The notes under the pieces were generated by a model. That model searched no databases. It saw only the letters and a program-made list of their open reading frames with translations, and was not told the origin of the DNA. 30,938 nucleotides of DNA, taken from assembly GCA_002315975.1 (NCBI GenBank), contig DCIK01000029.1, forward strand, positions 1-30,938, given 5' to 3'. Below are positions 29,449 to 30,938 of the stretch, in pieces; position 1 is the first letter of the stretch, and each line of letters starts with the position of its first letter. A program made the position numbers and the translations under genes. The DNA is from Clostridiales bacterium UBA1728 (GTDB lineage Bacteria > Bacillota > Clostridia > Oscillospirales > Oscillospiraceae).

Positions 29449-30858
29449 ATGCGAAGCACCAAGATCATCTGCACGCTGGGGCCCGCCGTAAACAGCGACG
29501 AGGCCATGGAAAAGCTCATTCTGGGCGGTATGAACGCTGCCCGCTTCAATTTCTCCCACGGCACCCACGAGAGCCAGCTAGAGACCTACAGCCGCCTCTG
29601 CCGCGTCCGGGAACGGCTGGGCCGCAGCGTGGCCGCCATCCTCGATACCAAGGGCCCCGAAATCCGCGTGAAGGATTTTGCGGAGGGCCGAATCGAACTG
29701 AAGGCCGGGGACGAGTTCACCCTCACGGGCCGGGACATTCGCGGCGACGCCCACGCCGTCAGCGTCACCTACGCCGCCCTTGCCGGCGAGGTGAAGCAGG
29801 GCGACCGCATCCTCATTGACGACGGGCTCATCGAGCTGCGGGTGCTCTCCGTTGACGGGCAGGATATTCTCTGCACCGTGATCAACGGCGGTGCCCTCTC
29901 CAATCACAAGAGCATCAACCTGCCCGGCGTGCACATCTCCCTGCCGGCCGTCACCGAGAAGGACGAACGGGACCTGGCCTTTGCCGCCGAGCAGGGCTTT
30001 GACTGGATCGCCGCCTCCTTCATCCGCTCCCGCAGCGATGTGGAGCAGCTCCGCGCCGTACTGCAGAAGCACGGGGGCGAGAGCATCCGCATCATGGCCA
30101 AGATCGAGAACCGGGAGGGTGTGGAGCAGCTGGACGAAATTCTGGACGTTGTAGACGGTGTGATGGTGGCCCGGGGCGATCTGGGCGTGGAGATTCCCGC
30201 CGCCGAGGTGCCCGTGGTGCAGAAGCGCATGGTCGCCGCTGCCCGCTCAAGGGGCAAGGTGGTGGTCATCGCCACCCAGATGCTCGACAGCATGATCCGC
30301 AATCCCCGTCCCACCCGGGCGGAGGTCAGCGATGTGGCCAACGCCATCTTTGAAGGTGCCGACTGCGTGATGCTCTCCGGCGAGACCGCCAGCGGCAGCT
30401 ATCCCTTTGCCGCCCTGAAGACCATGGTGGACACCATCGAGCACGCCGAGGCGAGCATGGCGCCCTGGGAGCGTTTCCGCACCCTCAGCGCCGATCCGCA
30501 CCCGCCCGTGGACGATGCCATCGCCCACGCCTGCTGCACCACGGCCATGGACCTATCCGCTGCCGCCATCGTCACCATGACCCGCAGCGGTCACACCGCC
30601 CGGAACATCTCCCGCTACCGTCCCGGCTGCCCCATTCTGGCGCTGACACCCTCCGAGCAGGTGCGCCGCCAGCTGGCTCTGCTGCGGGGCGTGGTGCCCA
30701 TCCGCTCCAAGGAGGCCGACACCACCGACGAGCTCATCGCCCTGACCGTCTCCGCCGCGCTGGACTATGCCGAACCGGGCAACGCCGTGGTCATCACCGC
30801 CGGCATCCCCCTGGGTCGGGCCGCCCACACAAATCTCATCCACGCAGCGGTATTGTAA
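29449..30858 (+). CDS. pyk: Pyruvate kinase
   Basis: A 469-residue glycolytic enzyme making pyruvate and ATP from phosphoenolpyruvate. Motifs: TKIICTLGPAVNSDEAMEKL, AARFNFSHGTHE, AILDTKGPEIRVKDFA, LPAVTEKDERDLAFAAEQGF, IRIMAKIENREGVEQL (catalytic Lys and metal Glu), VMVARGDLGVEIP, VVIATQMLDSMI, PTRAEVSDVANAIFEGADC and VMLSGETASGSYP. It has A, B and C domains without the extra C-terminal PEP-utiliser-like domain of some Firmicutes enzymes. GGAGGAA precedes the ATG. Complete, ends 80 bases before the window edge. Confidence 0.97.
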   Translation: MRSTKIICTLGPAVNSDEAMEKLILGGMNAARFNFSHGTHESQLETYSRLCRVRERLGRSVAAILDTKGPEIRVKDFAEGRIELKAGDEFTLTGRDIRGDAHAVSVTYAALAGEVKQGDRILIDDGLIELRVLSVDGQDILCTVINGGALSNHKSINLPGVHISLPAVTEKDERDLAFAAEQGFDWIAASFIRSRSDVEQLRAVLQKHGGESIRIMAKIENREGVEQLDEILDVVDGVMVARGDLGVEIPAAEVPVVQKRMVAAARSRGKVVVIATQMLDSMIRNPRPTRAEVSDVANAIFEGADCVMLSGETASGSYPFAALKTMVDTIEHAEASMAPWERFRTLSADPHPPVDDAIAHACCTTAMDLSAAAIVTMTRSGHTARNISRYRPGCPILALTPSEQVRRQLALLRGVVPIRSKEADTTDELIALTVSAALDYAEPGNAVVITAGIPLGRAAHTNLIHAAVL

Positions 30859-30865
30859 GACCTTT

Positions 30866-30905
30866 CCCACAGGACACGGCCTCCCGGCCGTGGGATTCTT
30901 TCAGC
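30866..30905 (+). terminator. Terminator of pyruvate kinase
   Basis: ACGGCC-tcc-c-GGCCGT within outer CCCAC/GTGGG pairing, followed by ATTCTTTC; a somewhat weak T tract. Confidence 0.6.
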
Positions 30906-30938
30906 CCCCCATTCTTTCTTTTCCTGCAAAAAACTCCG

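Overview
The window looks like a chromosomal stretch of a fairly high-GC Clostridia (Firmicutes), probably of the Oscillospirales (Oscillospiraceae/Ruminococcaceae). The clues are strong AGGAGG-type ribosome binding sites, consensus TTGACA/TATAAT promoters, RNase J, YtrA-type ABC operons, lipoproteins with 'CACGG' lipoboxes, and surface proteins with Thr-Pro-Glu-rich linkers. The order-level placement is an inference; no rRNA or complete marker set is present.

Layout. (1) 1-1700 is the only AT-rich, accessory-looking part. It has a strong terminator, a direct repeat, a possible 49-residue protein and two paralogous XRE-family repressors, all consistent with the edge of an integrated element. 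(2) 1700-4340 is an unrecognised two-gene operon: a 686-residue protein with an acidic Glu/Pro/Lys repeat and glycine-rich hydrophobic segments, and a 186-residue partner. (3) 4430-6830 (minus) is PPOX-like flavoprotein, GNAT acetyltransferase and a secreted CotH-like protein broken by an in-frame TGA. (4) 6948-7868 (plus) is a zinc-ribbon membrane protein with a Ser/Asn-rich tail. (5) 7900-16070 (minus) runs from tRNA-Thr(CGT) through a phosphodiester glycosidase-family protein, a small membrane protein, an Smr-domain protein, rpe, recR, RNase J, an M19 dipeptidase, an ArsC-like protein, an amidohydrolase and a lipoprotein. (6) 16219-17331 (plus) is a beta-helix lipoprotein. (7) 17485-19345 (plus) is a YtrA-type operon: ABC ATPase, permease and GntR regulator, with a perfect inverted repeat over the promoter. 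(8) 19437-22493 (minus) is a polar amino-acid ABC transporter whose last gene is a CntK/HisR-like racemase. (9) 22620-27933 (minus) is argG-argH-argF-lysA, covering the last steps of arginine and lysine synthesis. (10) 28113-29219 (minus) is a double SH3-domain surface protein, and 29449-30858 (plus) is pyruvate kinase.

The most distinctive feature is a family of intergenic elements (five copies: 10820, 12698, 12982, 24943, 26520) that start with the same 13-mer or a close version of it and are built from up to five hairpins. Copies differ in stem sequence but keep pairing, including compensatory changes in a central module with conserved internal-loop bases. All five lie in the same orientation relative to transcription, after a stop codon and before the next gene, in the recR/RNase J/dipeptidase and arg clusters. 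They look like a mobile, structured, co-transcribed RNA or DNA element; I do not recognise a named family. Other repeat classes are a GGGGACGG/GGGGACAGG palindrome family (4397, 17329, 29345), a CCCCTTTGGGG palindrome (13667) and a nested palindrome (19346).

Other points worth attention: a probable CTG start codon for the YtrA regulator, an ornithine carbamoyltransferase with Asp in place of the family's Cys in HCLP, and divergent promoters whose two -35 boxes lie in the arms of one inverted repeat.
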